Source of the DNA: Marivita sp003149565
GTDB lineage: Bacteria; Pseudomonadota; Alphaproteobacteria; Rhodobacterales; Rhodobacteraceae
Length of the DNA stretch: 64,000 bases
Strand: one strand, 5' to 3'
Assembly (NCBI RefSeq): GCF_965216415.1
Contig: NZ_CBDCFU010000002.1
Shown: positions 60,909 to 64,000 of the stretch, in pieces
How positions within the stretch are numbered: the stretch's first letter is position 1
Layout: the number at the start of each line of letters is the position of its first letter
The notes under the pieces: generated by a model
What the model saw: the letters and a program-made list of their open reading frames with translations, nothing else
Told to the model about the DNA's origin: nothing
The model's database searches: none
Made by a program: the position numbers and the translations under genes

Positions 60909-62528
60909 ATGCTCAGACAAAGCGCGCATGTTGACAGTTTCGCACGTGATAATCTGCCACCACAGAACACTTGGCCGGACCTTTTGATGAACGGGTTTGA
61001 CTATCCTGACCGGCTGAATGCCGGTGTGGAATTGACCGACGCAATGGTCGCGCGCGGTTTTGGGGATCATACGGCTTTGATCGGGAATGGACGCCGGCGC
61101 ACATACAAGGAGTTGACAGACTGGACCAATCGGTTGGCGCATGTGTTGGTCGATGACCTGGGTGTGCAACCAGGCAATCGTGTTCTTATCCGTTCGGCCA
61201 ACAATCCGGCAATGGTTGCGTGCTGGCTCGCAGCCACCAAGGTTGGTGCAGTGGTTGTAAACACAATGCCGATGCTCCGGGCCGCCGAACTATCGAAATA
61301 CGTCGAAAAGGCGCAGATCACACATGCGCTTTGCGATGCACGTCTGATGGACGAGATGACGATTTGCGCACAATCCTGCGAGGCGTTGACCTCGGTCACG
61401 GCTTTCGATGGCACATCAAACCACGATGCCGAGCTAGACCGGCTGGCTTTGGAAAAACCTGTGCGCTTTGATGCGGTTCAGACCAGCCAGGACGATGTAG
61501 CGCTGATCGGCTTTACCTCTGGCTCTACGGGCGATCCCAAAGGCACAATGCATTTTCACCGCGATCTCCTGATCATCGCAGATGGCTATGCGCGTGAAGT
61601 TTTGGGCGTGACACCGGATGACGTTTTCGTCGGCTCGCCGCCATTGGCCTTTACTTTCGGTTTGGGGGGCTTGGCGGTGTTTCCGCTGCGCTTTGGAGCG
61701 GCGGCCACATTGCTGGAGAACGCTTCGCCGCCGAACATGGTGGACATCATCGAGAAATACCGCGCAACCGTGTGCTTCACGGCTCCGACAGCCTACCGTG
61801 CGATGATGCGAGCGATAGAGGAGGGTGCAGATTTGTCGAGCTTGCGCGCTGCGGTCTCGGCCGGTGAGACGTTACCCGGACCTGTCTATGACGAGTGGAT
61901 GCAGAAGACAGGCAAACCAATGCTAGACGGGATTGGAGCGACCGAGATGCTGCACATCTTTGTCACCAATCGGTTTGCCGATCATAAACCCGCTTGCACC
62001 GGTAAGCCAGTGACAGGTTATGAGGCGAAGATCGTGGGGCAGGACGGTGCCGAGCTGCCGCGCGGAGAACTTGGCCGCATGGCTGTGCGTGGACCAACTG
62101 GATGCCGTTACCTTTTTGGAGAACGGCAGACCGAATATGTGCAGGATGGATGGAACATCACAGGCGATACCTTCGTGCAGGACGAAGAGGGATATTTCCA
62201 TTTCGCGGCTCGCAACGACGACATGATCTTGAGTGCAGGCTACAATATCGCCGGCCCGGAAGTTGAGGCGGCTTTGCTGTCTCATGATGCGGTGGCCGAG
62301 TGTGCCGTTATCGGTGTGCCAGATGTCGAGCGAGGTCAGATCGTCGAAGCTCACGTTGTTTTGGGAGCTGGCGAAGTTCCGGGCGATGCGTTGGCCAAAC
62401 AGCTGCAGGACCATGTCAAGGCAACGATTGCGCCTTTCAAGTATCCACGCTCGATCGTTTTCGCGAAGACGCTTCCAAAAACCGCAACAGGCAAGATCCA
62501 ACGCTTCAGGCTCAGGAGCAATACATGA
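60909..62528 (+). CDS. Aryl-CoA ligase, probable 2-aminobenzoate-CoA ligase
   Basis: The ATG at 60909 (MLRQSAHVDSFARDNLPPQN) gives 539 residues. The AMP-forming ligase motifs are present: FTSGSTGDPKGTMHFHRD (about residue 205), GIGATEMLHIFVTN, and the C-terminal lysine motif PKTATGKIQRFRLR. The sequence belongs with the benzoate/2-aminobenzoate-CoA ligases. It activates anthranilate to 2-aminobenzoyl-CoA with ATP and CoA. Placed between the ACMR-like gene and the kynurenine genes, it is the link between tryptophan breakdown and the CoA route. Confidence 0.88.
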   Translation: MLRQSAHVDSFARDNLPPQNTWPDLLMNGFDYPDRLNAGVELTDAMVARGFGDHTALIGNGRRRTYKELTDWTNRLAHVLVDDLGVQPGNRVLIRSANNPAMVACWLAATKVGAVVVNTMPMLRAAELSKYVEKAQITHALCDARLMDEMTICAQSCEALTSVTAFDGTSNHDAELDRLALEKPVRFDAVQTSQDDVALIGFTSGSTGDPKGTMHFHRDLLIIADGYAREVLGVTPDDVFVGSPPLAFTFGLGGLAVFPLRFGAAATLLENASPPNMVDIIEKYRATVCFTAPTAYRAMMRAIEEGADLSSLRAAVSAGETLPGPVYDEWMQKTGKPMLDGIGATEMLHIFVTNRFADHKPACTGKPVTGYEAKIVGQDGAELPRGELGRMAVRGPTGCRYLFGERQTEYVQDGWNITGDTFVQDEEGYFHFAARNDDMILSAGYNIAGPEVEAALLSHDAVAECAVIGVPDVERGQIVEAHVVLGAGEVPGDALAKQLQDHVKATIAPFKYPRSIVFAKTLPKTATGKIQRFRLRSNT

Positions 62529-63364
62529 CTGGCCAGCCATACAATCCAGAGACGGACGGCGCGCGCATGAGCTTCGAGGGCGCCATGTCCTATGGGGATT
62601 ATCTGAAGATTGATGATATACTCTCCCTTCAGGTGCCGCTGAGCGTCGCGCATGACGAGATGCTGTTCATTATTCAGCATCAGACCAGCGAATTATGGAT
62701 GAAGCTTGCAATCCATGAATTGTCTGCGGCTCGTGATGCGCTCCGCGCGGGAGAGATGGCGACAATGTTCAAAATGTTGGCCAGAGTGAGCCGCATATTT
62801 GAGCAGCTCAACAATGCCTGGGATGTCCTGCGAACAATGACGCCAGCAGATTACACGAGGTTTCGTGAGACCCTGGGCAACTCCTCCGGATTTCAGTCCT
62901 ATCAGTACCGCATGATTGAATTCGTGCTTGGAAACCGCAATGCCAATATGTTGCGCCCACACGCTCATATGCCAGAAATCCACGAGTGGTTGGTCACTGA
63001 ATTGCGACGACCCAGCTTTTATGACGATGTGGTCGGCTTGTTGTTTGACAAGGTGCATGGTTCCCGAGACAGCATGCCTGCTCCACAACTGGAAGGCCCG
63101 CATGAGGCGCGGCCCGAAATTCAAGCGGCTTGGCAAACGGTCTATGAGAACGTTGAGCTCCATTGGACGCTTTATGAGCTTGGCGAGAAGCTGGTTGATC
63201 TTGAGGACTACTTTCGACGTTGGCGTTTCAACCACGTCACCACGGTTGAGCGCGTGATCGGGTTCAAGAGAGGCACTGGAGGCACGTCAGGTGTTCAATA
63301 CCTGAGGCGTATGCTTGGTGTGGAGCTGTTCCCAGAACTTTGGAATGTCCGAGGAGAGCTGTGA
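62525..63364 (+). CDS. kynA: Tryptophan 2,3-dioxygenase
   Basis: The ATG at 62525 overlaps the ligase stop (ATGA). The 279-residue protein is of normal length for bacterial TDO. It shows FIIQHQTSELWMKLAIHELS with the distal histidine, the FQSYQYRMIEFVLGNRN segment, the haem-ligand histidine in WRFNHVTTVERVIGFKRG, and the tryptophan-binding GTGGTSGVQYLR. It opens the indole ring to N-formylkynurenine. It is followed by kynureninase. Confidence 0.95.
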   Translation: MTGQPYNPETDGARMSFEGAMSYGDYLKIDDILSLQVPLSVAHDEMLFIIQHQTSELWMKLAIHELSAARDALRAGEMATMFKMLARVSRIFEQLNNAWDVLRTMTPADYTRFRETLGNSSGFQSYQYRMIEFVLGNRNANMLRPHAHMPEIHEWLVTELRRPSFYDDVVGLLFDKVHGSRDSMPAPQLEGPHEARPEIQAAWQTVYENVELHWTLYELGEKLVDLEDYFRRWRFNHVTTVERVIGFKRGTGGTSGVQYLRRMLGVELFPELWNVRGEL

Positions 63365-63365
63365 T

Positions 63366-64000
63366 ATGGGCGAGAGCCTGCCAAGAAAAGATCTGTTCGA
63401 AATCCCTGACGGGGTAATTTACCTTGATGGCAATTCGTTGGGTGTGCTGCCCAAAGGTGCCGCGTCGCGTGCAACGCGCGTGATTGAGCAAGAATGGGGG
63501 CAGCAATTGATCCGGGCTTGGAACAGCGCTGGATGGATGGACCTGCCCATGGTGGTGGGAAACCAAATCGCCGCGTTGATCGGCGCGCCGGAGGGCTCTG
63601 TGGCGACAGGCGATACACTGTCGATAAAGGTGTATCAGGCATTGGATGCCGCTCTGAAAATGCGGCCTGATCGTCGCGTGATCCTGTCTGATAATGGTAA
63701 CTTCCCCTCTGATCTCTACATGGCCCAAGGGCTGATCGGGACCAAGAACGACGGATACAAATTGCGCACACCGGCTCCGGAGCGTGTGGTCGCTGCCATC
63801 ACCGACGAGGTGGCTGTGGTGATGTTGACACATGTAGACTATCGCTCAGGCCGAATGCACGACATGGCCGCCATTACCAAAGCCGCCCATGACGCGGGCG
63901 CCGTCGTGATCTGGGATCTTGCCCACTCGGCTGGCGCGGTCGATCTGGATATTGGCGGTTCCAAAGCAGAATTTGCAGTCGGCTGTAGTTACAAATATCT
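63366..64000 (+). CDS. kynU: Kynureninase, N-terminal part (partial)
   Basis: The ATG at 63366, one base past the dioxygenase stop, opens a frame that runs off the window. The 211 visible residues have the PLP-fold traits YLDGNSLGVLPK, DLAHSAGAVD and the PLP-lysine motif GCSYKYL at the very end. Kynureninase cleaves kynurenine to anthranilate and alanine. The formamidase (kynB) needed between the two steps is not in the window and may follow or be elsewhere. Confidence 0.93.
   Translation, partial: MGESLPRKDLFEIPDGVIYLDGNSLGVLPKGAASRATRVIEQEWGQQLIRAWNSAGWMDLPMVVGNQIAALIGAPEGSVATGDTLSIKVYQALDAALKMRPDRRVILSDNGNFPSDLYMAQGLIGTKNDGYKLRTPAPERVVAAITDEVAVVMLTHVDYRSGRMHDMAAITKAAHDAGAVVIWDLAHSAGAVDLDIGGSKAEFAVGCSYKY

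Overview
The window is a stretch of an alphaproteobacterial chromosome, most likely from a marine Rhodobacterales (Roseobacter-type) bacterium. The basis is the mix of tripartite tricarboxylate (Tct), TRAP-TAXI and smoEFGK-smoS-mtlK systems, the moderately high G+C, the tight ATGA/GTGA gene overlaps and many FCD-type GntR regulators. That placement is inferred from gene content and not from a marker gene. Almost all of it is accessory catabolic and transport DNA. No tRNA, rRNA, CRISPR array or prophage was seen.

Layout. 1-1303: the end of panC, a carboxymuconolactone-decarboxylase-family gene, and remnants of a TRAP permease and a CoA-transferase. 1333-7876: a GntR/GNAT pair divergent from a polyamine-type ABC importer that ends in an Asp/Glu-racemase-family gene. 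8134-10406: a porin-like gene and an unknown gene, both cut by an IS3-family element that lacks a target duplication. 11144-15728: an MFS/GNAT/SnoaL-like operon divergent from two regulators with N-terminal LuxR-type HTH domains. 16768-19507: a convergent iron(III) ABC permease and binding protein sharing a terminator. 19668-20077: a decayed metalloprotease.

20477-25028: an ectoine-hydrolase (DoeA)-like module with an M20 deacetylase, a GntR regulator and a class III aminotransferase. 25063-34329: AbrB-family protein, citryl-CoA-lyase-like protein, CoA-transferase and TctABC, divergent from a TctDE two-component system that carries a third gene for a periplasmic binding protein. 34467-38237: a glucosylglycerate cluster with synthase, phosphatase and a GH13_18 phosphorylase. 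38423-44095: a DadA-like oxidoreductase, a fused TRAP permease, a TAXI receptor and a LysR regulator. 44087-55090: a polyol cluster (gatZ-like, PfkB kinase, LacI, smoEFGK, smoS, mtlK, zinc alcohol dehydrogenase).

55377-64000 (running off the end): one operon that appears to join tryptophan breakdown (tryptophan 2,3-dioxygenase, kynureninase) to the aerobic CoA-dependent route for anthranilate (2-aminobenzoate-CoA ligase, 2-aminobenzoyl-CoA monooxygenase/reductase, SDR, enoyl-CoA hydratase, acyl-CoA dehydrogenase) under a MarR regulator. It is the most striking pathway in the window. The other points of most interest are the GatZ-without-GatY polyol route with matching LacI operators, the CoA-transferase/citryl-CoA-lyase operon attached to TctABC, and the recurring hairpins between binding-protein and membrane-subunit genes.
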